DNA of 64,000 bases from Cymbomonas tetramitiformis (lineage: Eukaryota > Chlorophyta > Pyramimonadophyceae > Pyramimonadales > Pyramimonadaceae): positions 1 through 64,000 of the forward strand of contig LGRX02035299.1 in NCBI GenBank assembly GCA_001247695.2, in the 5' to 3' direction. Positions 12,084-21,661 of this stretch are shown here, one piece after another. Below the pieces are notes generated by a model. The model was not told the origin of the DNA and ran no database searches. It was given only the letters and a program-made list of their open reading frames with translations. A program made the position numbers and the translations under genes. Within the stretch, counting starts at the first letter, position 1. Every line of letters starts with the position of its first letter.

Positions 12084-13058
12084 CTAAGAAAAATCGAATC
12101 TAAAAATCCAGACTGCCCACGGGAGTGGGCCTGCTTCTGACCATCTTCCATTTCTAAGTTGTTGGAAACAGACCTCTCCTACTTCAGCGATTCTGAACTT
12201 TTGTTTGCACAGCTTATTGTACGTAGTCCACCAGAACCCATCTGGAGAGAAACCATCCCACTGTGGAGCAACCACAGAGGCTGACGCTTTCTGTTCTCTA
12301 AGATACATCAGGAACGGTCCCATTAATGCAAAAGGCGGATTAGCATAACAGTTCAGTCCAGCTAGTGGATAGGCAAAGACATTGGTGCCACAAGCTTCTT
12401 TCTCTGGCAGCCTTGAGCAAAATCGCATTTTGGGACATCCCCGAACATTAGCCGTTGTTGCGAAGCAGTCGATGTTGTGCCGTCCAAACATCATGTTCAA
12501 CAGAGGAGAGAACCGTGGCATTAATGAATAATGAGACTCTTCATCCGGGACTACAATAGTTCCATCAGGTCCCCTTGAAAAGGAAACCACCTTCAGCTCC
12601 AAGTTGTTATCCGCGACAAATCTATAGAGCTTTTCTGCCAAGTCCTTGCATGCTTTCGCGCCCAGGTTAGACGAGAGGATTCTCGATGAATCCCAGATAT
12701 TTTTATCCAAGATTATGTCCCAGCGTTGCGGGACCCGTTCTACTGGGATTTTGAACAAGGCTTCAGAAATCAAAATTGACCGATCCACCGACGAGCAGGT
12801 TCTCAAATCTCGATAACACGAAATTTCATCTTGGAATTCCCCTGCTCTGATTGATGCCGTGACTTTTGTACCATCGACGTTTGTATCCACGAGTATCGAG
12901 CAGTGGGCCTGCTTCCTAAATGCGGACACCTTAATCAGCGACGGCTGGAAGAGTTGACCCAAGTAGAGTTTGAAATGCCTCATCTGCTTACTGTTCAGGA
13001 AAAACTTTTTCTGCAGAATTCGTGCCTCTTTGCCAGGAAGGCATACAGCCTCCTGCAT
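12084..13058 (-). CDS. Degenerate RNase H plus DIRS-type C-terminal Pol domain
   Basis: This 324-codon frame overlaps the end of the RT ORF by 64 bp in the -1 frame, and it reads as the continuation of the polyprotein. Residues ~55-190 (SILVDTNVDG..., then PDEESHYS) look like an RNase H fold without a clear acidic catalytic set. Residues ~215-310 carry DCFATTANVRG, then TNVFAYPLAG, YANPPFALMG and VAPQWDG. This block follows RT/RNase H in DIRS-like elements and is often labelled Dam-like methyltransferase. I make no claim of methylation activity. Expression probably requires -1 frameshifting, or there is an inactivating indel in the A/T run near 13000. Confidence 0.75.
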   Translation of the reverse strand: MQEAVCLPGKEARILQKKFFLNSKQMRHFKLYLGQLFQPSLIKVSAFRKQAHCSILVDTNVDGTKVTASIRAGEFQDEISCYRDLRTCSSVDRSILISEALFKIPVERVPQRWDIILDKNIWDSSRILSSNLGAKACKDLAEKLYRFVADNNLELKVVSFSRGPDGTIVVPDEESHYSLMPRFSPLLNMMFGRHNIDCFATTANVRGCPKMRFCSRLPEKEACGTNVFAYPLAGLNCYANPPFALMGPFLMYLREQKASASVVAPQWDGFSPDGFWWTTYNKLCKQKFRIAEVGEVCFQQLRNGRWSEAGPLPWAVWIFRFDFS

Positions 13059-14734
13059 GCAATAAGGATGCCCGGGGCTGCGATTGACATTGAAACCAAC
13101 TTTCCTGCCACTCTTTCCAGGTCCCTGGCCGAAATACTTGACGAAGCTCGCAGGTCCGTTGCCAGGCTCAAGAACTTATCCCATTTTTTCTGCGGGATGA
13201 AGAATTCCTGCTTCGCAAGGTCAATACCAATGCCTAGCCAGGTGATGGTCAAGGACGGAATGAACTCCGTCTTCTCCAGATGAATAAAATATCCTGCCGC
13301 CGTCATGCATGACGAGACAACGAACGCCGAGATTTTGGCTCTTTCATGTTTCGTAAGAGTTGAAGCTCCCACTGGGGCCGGCCCCCCGGCATTATCATCA
13401 ATGTAGTATAAATATGGTATCCCCAGCCGCCGGATGAATCCCGCGAATTCTCCCGCGAAGGCGCTATAAATGACCGGCGCTAGCTTCCATCCAAAATTGA
13501 GAACTGTATAGACGTAATAAACGCCATCCCACAGGAAACCCATGTACTGTTGCGACTCCTCTGTAAGCATCACATGGAAGAATCCGTTCGCTTGGTCCAT
13601 AATAAATGCCGGATCCCCCACCTCTAGGATTTGTGGAAGCATTGTCACCGACTCGTAGGTAAACGGAATATCCTTACACCAAAGGTTAAGGAATCTTGCA
13701 TCGTTGATCTTTCTTGGTTTGGCTGGCTCCACTCCTACCGGCATAACAAGATGCGGGGGAGAGCATTCCCCTTCTTTGCCCCAGACTCTTATCGCTCCCC
13801 ACCTGAGCTCGTCCTGTATCTTCCCAGAGATCCAGGGGATCAAATGATCTGGGATCGCATGATTCTTGAACTGCATCCTCGGGGGTGTTCTTGAGTCGAA
13901 ACGAGCCCCTTCGTAAGTGCCTGAAAAGTGTTGGAAGAAATCCAAGATGGAGACTCCATTCTTTGCCCATTCTTTGACCAGCAATCCCATCTCTGATGAT
14001 GTTACCACCGTGTCCCAGAACTGGGTACACTCATGGATAGTTCCCACCCGGAACTCCCCCGGATCCCTAGCTGGTGCGGAAAGGGGGTCCGGGACCAAAT
14101 TACCACTGAGGGCATCAATTACTGAAGGGGCCAAGGTGTCCCGCCCTTGGGCTTCACATGGCCCTAAGGACTGTTGCCTGTCCATCACTTCCCGGGCACT
14201 GTCGAATCCTTTTACTGCCATGGTAATAAATGCAAGCGGGTCTCTCACACTTGTCGTAGCCGGCATGCCAGAATCCAGTGCGAAGTTGGCCAGGCTGTCA
14301 GCCAGTTTATTGTGGTCCCGTGCCACATGCTTGAAATTGAAAACACAATCCGGGCGCAAGGCCATGTGAGCTTTCCCAACGATAAGTAGTCTCTCCAAGT
14401 CTTTTGCGATAACGTTACGGGAGCCCGAGAATGCTGACACCACCAGCTCCGAGTCCCCAACAATTGTTGCTGTGGTCAAGTTCCATTCTATTGCTCTTTG
14501 GATTGCAATCACGGCCCCCACGAATTCTGCATAATTATTCGTCTTGGATCCAAGGCGCCCGTAGTCCCGGGTCCACTGTTGACCTTGTTCTGAGCAGAGT
14601 GCCACCCCGAACGAGGCTTGCCTCAAATCCGGCGATGCGTTAAAGCGGCATGCACCATCGAAGAAAAGCAATCCCTTCCGTGGGGCTGAGTTTGGCTCGT
14701 GTCCCTGTTCGAGACAACAACCACACCAGAGCAC
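12995..14734 (-). CDS. RNase H - reverse transcriptase (RNase H upstream of RT)
   Basis: The 579-codon open frame opens with GTG at 14734; no clear ATG is seen, so the real start is probably upstream or spliced. Residues ~22-155 form an RNase H with all four acidic positions: D26 in FFDGAC, E70 in NNYAEF, D94 in VGDSELV and D146 in HNKLADSLAN. Residues ~290-545 are a reverse transcriptase with motif A (FIMDQANGFFHVML), motif B (NFGWKLAPVIYSAF) and the YIDD active site (YLYYIDDNAGG). The RNase H resembles the plant/archaeal-like type recruited by some retrotransposons (inference). Its position before RT is unusual. The frame ends in TGA within the overlap with the next ORF. Confidence 0.9.
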   Translation of the reverse strand: MLWCGCCLEQGHEPNSAPRKGLLFFDGACRFNASPDLRQASFGVALCSEQGQQWTRDYGRLGSKTNNYAEFVGAVIAIQRAIEWNLTTATIVGDSELVVSAFSGSRNVIAKDLERLLIVGKAHMALRPDCVFNFKHVARDHNKLADSLANFALDSGMPATTSVRDPLAFITMAVKGFDSAREVMDRQQSLGPCEAQGRDTLAPSVIDALSGNLVPDPLSAPARDPGEFRVGTIHECTQFWDTVVTSSEMGLLVKEWAKNGVSILDFFQHFSGTYEGARFDSRTPPRMQFKNHAIPDHLIPWISGKIQDELRWGAIRVWGKEGECSPPHLVMPVGVEPAKPRKINDARFLNLWCKDIPFTYESVTMLPQILEVGDPAFIMDQANGFFHVMLTEESQQYMGFLWDGVYYVYTVLNFGWKLAPVIYSAFAGEFAGFIRRLGIPYLYYIDDNAGGPAPVGASTLTKHERAKISAFVVSSCMTAAGYFIHLEKTEFIPSLTITWLGIGIDLAKQEFFIPQKKWDKFLSLATDLRASSSISARDLERVAGKLVSMSIAAPGILIACRRLYAFLAKRHEFCRKSFS

Positions 14735-15039
14735 TCTTCCTTTCAGGAGAAATGCTCCTCGAAAATCGCACCCCGGTCTCTACCGGGCCCCAATCTTGTG
14801 GAAAGGGATGGACGATTTTCGAGCCTGGCCACTTCCGGTGTGCTACTCGTGTAGAGTAACCCACCCGTTGTGGTCAGTACTCTAACCGTCCAGCATCCCC
14901 ATGTTAAAGGGAGGCTTCTATGACGGACGGGACCAGGTGGTCCGTGCAGGCAAGGTAATTGGCATTAATTGCCTGTATCCGCGAAGCACTCCAACTTGAG
15001 ATATGCATCCCAAAGTCCGAAACCCAGTGTTCCGAAGCT

Positions 15040-15410
15040 GATCCCGAAATCTAACGTAGAGCAAAAAAAAGCAAATCCAATTATCGAAATCCAGGATCCC
15101 GAAGGCTGAAATCTGAAAATTTAACGTAGAGCAAAATCAGCGAAATCGAAATTTCGAAAATCTAACGTAGAGCAAAAAAACAAATCCAAAATTCGAAAAT
15201 CCAGCATCCCGAAGACTGAAGACTGAAAATCTAACGTAGAGCAAAATCAGCCAAATCGAAATTTCGAAATCTAACGTAGAGCAAAAATACCAAATCCAAA
15301 ATTCGAAAAATCCAGCATCCCGAATTTGAAATCTGAAAATCTAACGTAGAGCAAAATCAGCCAAATCGACATTTCGAAAATCTAACGTAGAGCAAATTCA
15401 CAAAAATGCA
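15040..15410. repeat. AT-rich minisatellite within the retroelement
   Basis: The word ATCTAACGTAGAGCAAAA recurs seven to eight times. It alternates between contexts AAATCCAAAATTCGAAAATC and CAGCCAAATCGAAATTTCG, giving a compound period of about 120 bp. It lies between the Pol and zinc-knuckle ORFs. No coding role is seen. Confidence 0.8.
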
Positions 15411-15581
15411 AAATTAACTTATCAAGCAAATCCATATCACATACAACAATGCATTTCAATTTGGTATTTAAACCTGGAATCTGATGTTACAAGGTAAGAC
15501 AGGCATCCTGGCCCGCTCCCAAATATTGATACACTATATACATATTATACAGACCAGCATTCTGGCAACTTTTGACGATTT

Positions 15582-16298
15582 CTAAACAGGCTCCCTCTGA
15601 GGAGGTGGTGGCAACTGAGGCAACTGGTTTTGGTTATTCCTATTGTCATTCTTATTTCGTTTGTCCACCCAAGTCACATTGATGGATCCATCCTTGTTCA
15701 ACGCATAAGGGGACTTGCAGTCCCGCAGCATATGTGACCCCTGGCATTTTGGACATTTGGCATTACCATCTGCAGGGGCTCCCGGTTTTGCAGTAACATG
15801 CTTAGTGGCTCCTGATAACGAGGCCTTCTTGGATTGGGTTTTAATGAACATCTGCAATTCTGACTCGTGCGCATCATCCTTCTCACACTCTGGAACTGTA
15901 GCCCTTATTTGTTGATGTGCAAACAGGGCAATGTGATTGTCCGGCAAGGACGCATCCCTAGTACCTCCTGCCAACTCCCTCTCGATGAGAGTGGCAAGGG
16001 AATACAAGGACTGAGGAGTCTCCGGCTCCCTCGAACTAGCTCCCGGCAAACCAAAAGCAGCTGCCACCTTTCGCATCAGCTTCGGTATCTCCGGCACCGA
16101 TTTCCCCGGGGTCAGGCACCAGTCCAACAGCTCGCTTCTCAATCGGTGTGCTTTCAACCAGTTGGAGACCCCCTTGGTCTCCTCTTGCATGGATCTTTGG
16201 AGCACCGAGTCCACGTACGCCTGAATGTCGAATCCCGGCGTCATCGATGATGCCAATCCCAAAGGAGCCTGCTCCCTCATGCCACCATCCATCTTCAT
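15582..16298 (-). CDS. Gag-like protein with zinc knuckle
   Basis: It starts at an ATG at 16298 and encodes 238 residues. The N-terminal two thirds are helical and charged without a recognisable family. A single CCHC knuckle, CPKCQGSHMLRDC, sits near residue 185 with C-X2-C-X3-H-X4-C spacing, one residue shorter than the canonical X4. The tail is basic and Gln/Asn/Pro-rich. Nucleic-acid binding in a particle is the expected role for such a protein upstream of Pol in a retroelement. AT-rich DNA without genes separates it from the RING ORF (16320-16900). Confidence 0.75.
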   Translation of the reverse strand: MKMDGGMREQAPLGLASSMTPGFDIQAYVDSVLQRSMQEETKGVSNWLKAHRLRSELLDWCLTPGKSVPEIPKLMRKVAAAFGLPGASSREPETPQSLYSLATLIERELAGGTRDASLPDNHIALFAHQQIRATVPECEKDDAHESELQMFIKTQSKKASLSGATKHVTAKPGAPADGNAKCPKCQGSHMLRDCKSPYALNKDGSINVTWVDKRNKNDNRNNQNQLPQLPPPPQREPV

Positions 16299-16905
16299 TT
16301 ACTTGAGGTTGAGGAAACACTCACATATCGTCCTTTGCCTCGATACAAACATGCATAATAATGTGTTACAACAGTAACATCTTCTCGCCCCCACTCTGAC
16401 AATGCACGTAATGCAATAATCATAAGGGGTCATAATCTGAGGCAATCACATCACCCTCCCTAATCATTAATTCCAGCATCAGCTTGTCACGAGCATGCAA
16501 TTTTTCATCGATCGGATCAAAGAAATTTTCATACCTATCCTCACATCGAACAAAGCAATCATAGTCATCATAAATGCAGTACTTATTGTCCAACATTACA
16601 GGAACTATTTCGTCATAATTAGAGCAACTTCATCATCATGATAACAGCAATAATTTCAATCCTATTTTCAGCAATCCTCACAGCAATTCAAGTTGTAATA
16701 TAACAAATTCATATTTTCAATATAAACAAATTCATATTTTCAAATAGCATTCATCTCAATTGCAGCAATTATTTATCATCATAATAACAGCAAACAATTT
16801 CGATCCTAATCACAACAATTAATGCCAAATTTTTGAAACAATGCAACAATCAGGAAATTACAACTCTCATGCAAGACTGCCCTCAGAAAAATAATACAAC
16901 TATAT

Positions 16906-17298
16906 CTACCACAGATATGTGAATCTGTCCTCCCCATATGGGAGTTCATCCACAATCAGCACAGATCTACACAATGGACATCTGACTACTTTTCTATAGG
17001 TCATGGTGAAAACAGCATGTATTGCTGCTGGCTGGACCAAGCTGGTCAAATGGTACATTTCATTCAGGCCATCGAAACAGGCTACATGATAGTGGTGATT
17101 GCATGCAGTTGACACACACGGCATCTCTCCTAGCAGGCTGGCTAGGCAAATGGCACAATCATCTCCCACCGTTGGGGCAGTCAGAGTTCTTGTGAGCACC
17201 ACTTCATCATCAGCCTCCCGAGCCTGCAATATCAACCAATTTTTGTCAAGAAGGCCCATAACCAGGAGCTTACATCCGACCAGATATTTTGGAACCAA
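16906..17298 (-). CDS. RING-H2 finger protein (probable E3 ligase-like exon)
   Basis: The frame encodes a RING-H2 finger. CAIC is the first pair, CNHHYHVAC gives C-X-H-X2-H-X2-C, and CPLC is the last pair. A ~35-residue insertion lies between the second and third parts. RING-H2 domains usually recruit E2 ubiquitin-conjugating enzymes. There is no ATG at the open-frame start (TTG), and a TTGCAG acceptor just upstream of GCTCGGGAGG suggests this is a 3' exon ending at 16906. Upstream, at about 17318-17430, a CCCCACGGGGTACA motif is tandemly repeated. It is on the same strand as the retroelement and may be cargo, but an older host exon cannot be excluded. Confidence 0.6.
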   Translation of the reverse strand: MVPKYLVGCKLLVMGLLDKNWLILQAREADDEVVLTRTLTAPTVGDDCAICLASLLGEMPCVSTACNHHYHVACFDGLNEMYHLTSLVQPAAIHAVFTMTYRKVVRCPLCRSVLIVDELPYGEDRFTYLW

Positions 17299-17781
17299 TT
17301 GTCCACATAAACAACCCCCACGGGGTACAATGTCCCTCCAAGAGGAGACACCTCACAGATTGAGGATTTCAGACAACAAAACCCCCACGGGGTACATACT
17401 CTTCCAAGAAGAGCCTCACTCAGTGTGAGGATAACCAAGTTCTTGTTGTCCCCACGGGACACAAGCAGCATTTTAAATTCAAACTTTTAAAGCAAGTCAA
17501 AACTTTTTAAATTGGCAGGCTACAAACAGCAGCATAAAAGTTTACAAGAACCAAATTTCACCACCTAGGAAGCGCCCACAAGCCCAGGGTACTGCGCTCC
17601 TAGATTACTGCAAGGGCCCTAACTAATTACTCTTTGTGACACGAGGACGGGGACCGGACTATTCTAAAAGAGGGGAAGAATTCCTAACTAGTGAAACGGG
17701 TTGAACAGGCTGATTAAGTTTGTATCAAACTACAGGGAAGGAGAAGGCCCTAGCAAATTAAACCGAAACGAATTCAAATTT

Positions 17782-18837
17782 CTAAAGGAAAAGGAGAGGG
17801 CAAGCAGGAGCGCTCGGGCTAGCTACCTGGGCTGGTTGCAGAGGTTCTTGTGCTTGGCTTGCGGGGGGGTCGAGGCCAGAGAAAAGACCTTGCTCCGCAT
17901 TCGGGTCCGTGTGCGGGCCGAACCCCGGCGGGTACGTCGGGGTCTGCGCGGCTCCCGGCCGGACGTACAACGGGGACGGGGGCCGTCGGGGGCCCGTGCC
18001 CTCGGTGACCGGGACAACTGGAGGCGTTTGGTGTCCCGATTCCCGGGACACCAAGTCAGTCGGGACGTCCCCCATTGGCGGGGGGACCGGCCCCCCCGCG
18101 TTCAGATCAGTACGCGGGGTCAAAGTCACAGGTGTAGCCATATCCCCCGTCGGGGGCGTACGTGACCTCTCCAGCACCTCGCGGAAGCTCTCCAAATTCC
18201 GAACCATAGTTGCTCTGGACTGGTTGTTCGACACCTCCAGACCAGGGACCTTGGCACAGATCTTCCGAAGGTGCTCGGTCTTAAAGATTGAGGGGTTCAG
18301 AAGTAATTCCTTGCTAGGCAGCACGAAGAAGTTAAGTCCAGTAAAGGCGTTCACCGTCAGGTCGGGAATAGTCAGCCTTTCCTCCGTCGCGTGGTGGACT
18401 TCATCGCGGGACGCCTGCGGACGGAGAGGGAGGCTGGCCCCCCCCGCAACATCCTCCGCCAAGGACGTTCTCTGCAGCACATTTCTTGCCGGAGGAGGAG
18501 AGTCAGCGCGTCCAGGGGCAGCTTGGTCGCCAAACGACAATTCCTGCAACAAGGACGGTCCGGACGGCGACTCCGGCGTTTCAACATTCTCTCGGGACCA
18601 CCTTTCCCCCGCGTCGACCACCTCGTCACCGTCTTCAGATTCATTAAGACCCAACGAGCGAAAGATTGCGGGCTCCTCCCGCGGAGGGGAGACCCGCAGA
18701 GCCGAGGTCGCTGCATTAAACGCGGACGACATAACGTTGGGCACGGAATTCTCATCAAGCAGACGGGGCCGTGCGCTGCGGGAGGCGCGGGTCGCCCTCC
18801 GCAAATCAGAACTAGTAGCGATTGCTGCGGAAACCAT
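17782..18837 (-). CDS. Repeat-borne ORF of the retroelement (SAP-like motif)
   Basis: From the ATG at 18837 it encodes about 351 residues, most of it inside the right long direct repeat. The stop lies ~38 bp beyond the repeat. The N-terminal half is acidic and Ser/Pro/Glu-rich. A central stretch (LRKICAKVPGLEVSNNQ followed by SRATMVRNL) resembles a SAP-type helix-extension-helix that binds DNA. The C-terminal third is Pro/Thr-rich and disordered. As the first ORF of the element it may be an ORF1/Gag-like or DNA-binding accessory protein. The family is not recognised. Confidence 0.6.
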   Translation of the reverse strand: MVSAAIATSSDLRRATRASRSARPRLLDENSVPNVMSSAFNAATSALRVSPPREEPAIFRSLGLNESEDGDEVVDAGERWSRENVETPESPSGPSLLQELSFGDQAAPGRADSPPPARNVLQRTSLAEDVAGGASLPLRPQASRDEVHHATEERLTIPDLTVNAFTGLNFFVLPSKELLLNPSIFKTEHLRKICAKVPGLEVSNNQSRATMVRNLESFREVLERSRTPPTGDMATPVTLTPRTDLNAGGPVPPPMGDVPTDLVSRESGHQTPPVVPVTEGTGPRRPPSPLYVRPGAAQTPTYPPGFGPHTDPNAEQGLFSGLDPPASQAQEPLQPAQVASPSAPACPLLFL

Positions 18838-19092
18838 GATTGTAAGAAGAAAACTTGCGTTAGGAAACGGAGAAGAAAGACGCAGCAATCGTCAGCAGGT
18901 AGGAAAAGTGAAGTATTTTCACCAATTTCCGACTTAAGAGCGACACTCTGCGACACTTGGACTACGAAGCTGGAGGTGAACCGCCACTTCGCGATTCTTC
19001 ATTTCCGCGATCCGAGGAGTGAGATCGGACGATCCGTCTCCTGAATGACGGTCATCACTGATGACGGAAGGAAAGTCGGCGATCAACAGTGA
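17820..19092 (-). repeat. Right long direct repeat of the retroelement
   Basis: It is the partner of 8864-10134. Given the minus-strand orientation this is the 5' copy, and it presumably carries the promoter in its outer ~250 bp (18838-19092). That stretch contains two degenerate GATGACGG/TGATGACGG words and the inverted words GACGGTCATCAC and TGATGACGG. Confidence 0.9.
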
Positions 19093-20314
19093 CACGTACT
19101 TGTACTAGTACTCAGGACTCTGGACTGTTACAAAATCTAATTTTCTATTATCTGTATCTGGTGTCACGCGACGGTACTCCACGACAGAAAAACAAAATCT
19201 AATTATCTATCCAGATGTGTTGAATTTAACGAGTGTTTGGACAACTTCACGGACGACCTCCGATACTGCACTTCTGGTAAAATCTGCGTTTGAAATGGAT
19301 ACCAAGGAACCCCTGAGAACCTGGGAATGACCTGTATGGAAAAGAGCGAAGAAGGGCCTAAAGCTGGATCCTGTGTAGGCTTCTGATTGTAGACCACTAC
19401 TTTCACGTTTAATAGGCTGCATCAAGCCAACACTGAAGCATATTCTTAAGTGAATATGTGTCACCAAATTCGTATCTACATGTATCTATTCGTTGGTTTG
19501 GAATGTTCCAGTAATTTGATATTCTCCAGTGATTTTATTACGCTGTACAACATAGCTCGTCGTTGGATGCGTTTGTCGAATGCTTAAAAACTTGTATTCG
19601 AGCGCATCATAAGCCACCTTGTTGAGTCTGAAGGACGTATTTCCTTGTTAGCAATTATATTGGTGCCTTCAAGCAACTGTGAAGCACCGATTCGATGAGG
19701 CACGGTTTCTTTTGGTATGGGGTAGCAGTGGGTAGAGTTTCTGGCGAAAACGGATCACTCTTAGGTTCAGAACGAATATACTTGACGTAATCGCGTACAA
19801 TTTATCTTTCCGGCGCTCCACAAGAAGCGCCCAATATCGTCACTACACTCCGCCTACCTACAGGGCCCCGCCTCCGCCACTTGTGCAGCAGGGTGGCGCC
19901 ATTCGTAGAATGTGCGGAGGGCCCCGCCTCCGCCACTTGTGCAGCAGGGTGGCGCCTTTCGTAGAATGTGCGGAGTTCTTTCGCCGGTTAGAAGGCGTGT
20001 GGCGCGCGCCACAAGGCAATTGCGTCGTCAGATGCCTAGGGCGTGAGTGCGTGTTGCGCGGGTGTGCAGCTGTGTGCAGGCGCTGCTTCACTGTGGGAGG
20101 AGGTTTGAGGCGCTGTATCAGGCTCGCGACCGCATGGTAGCGTCTAAGGCGAACTGGGTGAGTCACTGCCCTGATCCTCCGCCACGCTGTCACACGCGTG
20201 AAAATTCCCAGGCACCGTGTGTCACGCTCCGCACTAGCCGCCGTGCACGGAGGGACTCCCTACTTCTTCTCTCCTAACGCTAGGGGGTGCTCCACAGTTC
20301 GGCGTATTGAAAAC

Positions 20315-20406
20315 ACACACCGCATGCGACCACGTGGCACGTTAGTGTGCCACTTGCGATTTGTCACACGTGGTGCGTAAGTGTCACGTGGTCGCATGCG
20401 GTGTGT
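20315..20406. repeat. 26-bp inverted repeat with 40-bp loop
   Basis: The left arm (20315-20340, ACACACCGCATGCGACCACG...) and right arm (20381-20406) are complementary with one mismatch. Each arm contains the palindrome GCATGC and the E-box/G-box-like CCACGTG. The region could form a hairpin or hold paired bHLH/bZIP sites. No terminator function is claimed. Confidence 0.75.
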
Positions 20407-20918
20407 CACTTGCGTCGCACAGCATGTGTGGCAAGCCATATGCATACATAGCTTTACGAGGACCTTTATTCCAGCTCCTCCCAGAAGGGTGTGCGGAAAA
20501 GAAGGCCCTAGAGAACCAGCTGTGCGGAGTGTGTTTGAGGGCCCACCACCACGATAAATGTGCTCCTGTACGGCGCGTGCTGGCCACCTCCGAACTAGGA
20601 GCTGCGCGTGAGTCTCATGGGAGCTGATTACTGCTGACGCAGGCGTCGGCGTCGGCAGCGCAACCGCCTTCATGTGAGGAGAGTTCTGACCACGGTGACA
20701 CCAGGTCCGTTCAACGCCACGGGTTCTGTGCTGGGCCCTTCACGATGACTTGCGCCTGGGGAGAAGGTGGGTTGGAGGGGGAAGTGATCGCGCAATATCC
20801 CGCTCTCGCAGCTCTCCAGCCTCTAGGCGCCCCTGGAGCTTAGATTCCTTCGTCCGACATACCGCACGACGCCAGCTCATCGATCCGTGTTTCCTGGCTA
20901 ACACACGGGGTACAAGCT

Positions 20919-21473
20919 TCATTCGCTAGTTTCCACTTTTGGTGTCACCTGCTCCCGCGCGCGCCTCTGCCGGTTGGATCCGCGATCCACGTGGATCTGC
21001 TCGGTCCACGGAGGCGTAGGATCTGAGGTAATATAACCGAAAGCTTCCTTTTGATTGCTGCAACTTCCTGCCTGCAGCGCAGGGCGGCGTGCAGGCTCTG
21101 GGCGCTTCTTGTCGCTTTGGGCTGTGGTCGCATCGTGGAATAGAATCAGTTCATTGACTTGTCTTTGAGCTGCACGCGTTTGCAGTGCTTTGCGCATATT
21201 AGTCAACCGGGTGTCATCATCAATGTAACTACGCTGCTGGCTCTTCGCATTCCACGTCATCAAGGTGCGGTGAGCACAACAATACGACAAGTTTTGTGCA
21301 CCTACGTGGCGCCCGCGCTTGCACGGTCCCCTCGCCTCACACCACACCTGGCGCCTGGAGCAAGGGAAGATGCAAGGGCGCAGTTTGCTCTCTCCCTGGC
21401 TAGCACGCTGATGTTTGGATGCTGCGGCAGCCGCCTTATATAACAGTAAATGTGCATACCACATGTAGTCCAC
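20919..21473 (-). CDS. Hypothetical open frame
   Basis: A 184-codon open frame without an initial ATG (GTG at 21473, first ATG a few codons in). The middle (RLTNMRKALQTRAAQRQVNE) is plausibly protein-like and could be an exon divergent from the transporter gene. There is no recognisable domain, no clear splice partner, and basic low-complexity ends. It may be chance. Confidence 0.2.
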   Translation of the reverse strand: MDYMWYAHLLLYKAAAAASKHQRASQGESKLRPCIFPCSRRQVWCEARGPCKRGRHVGAQNLSYCCAHRTLMTWNAKSQQRSYIDDDTRLTNMRKALQTRAAQRQVNELILFHDATTAQSDKKRPEPARRPALQAGSCSNQKEAFGYITSDPTPPWTEQIHVDRGSNRQRRAREQVTPKVETSE

Positions 21474-21661
21474 TCCAGTGCTGGCGGCTCACTCTACATA
21501 CGTTCGGCATCCTTTTGTGGCGAGTGCCATCGATAACTGCTCATCCTATGATGTAATACGGTGTGTGTTTGGTCGATCTGCGGACTTCGTCGTTGGCTTC
21601 CAAGTCTAATGCCAATAAGTAATGCCTTCTCACTCTTAAGGTGAAACCCTGGTCATTCGAC

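Larger units (their letters stand above)
8864..19092 (-). mobile_element. Tyrosine-recombinase (DIRS-like) retroelement
   Basis: All its ORFs read on the minus strand. In 5'->3' order they are: a repeat-borne ORF (18837-17782), a RING-H2 ORF, a zinc-knuckle Gag-like ORF, RNase H plus reverse transcriptase with YIDD, a degenerate RNase H followed by the DIRS-type FAT..N/YANPPF domain, and a tyrosine recombinase. No DDE integrase or aspartic protease is visible. Direct repeats of ~1.27 kb lie at both ends, and extra partial repeats sit between the recombinase ORF and the left repeat. This recalls the split direct repeats of PAT/Ngaro elements, but I could not resolve a clean A1-B1A2B2 order. 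The true ends could lie slightly outside. A YR element makes no target-site duplication, so none was expected. One frameshift in the left repeat ORF suggests partial decay. Confidence 0.8.
19093..21661. other. Intergenic region between retroelement and transporter gene
   Basis: There is no confident gene. It holds a tandem duplication of a ~56-bp GC-rich unit (about 19863-19975; core GCCCCGCCTCCGCCACTTGT). It also holds a 26-bp inverted repeat at 20315-20406 and a TATATAA word near 21438. One minus-strand open frame is listed separately with low confidence. Confidence 0.5.

Noticed and set aside
12350..12480. Active adenine methyltransferase in the retroelement
   Set aside because: The YANPPF block matches the conserved post-RNase H region of DIRS-like Pol, but the SAM-binding motif is not evident, so only the domain family is stated.
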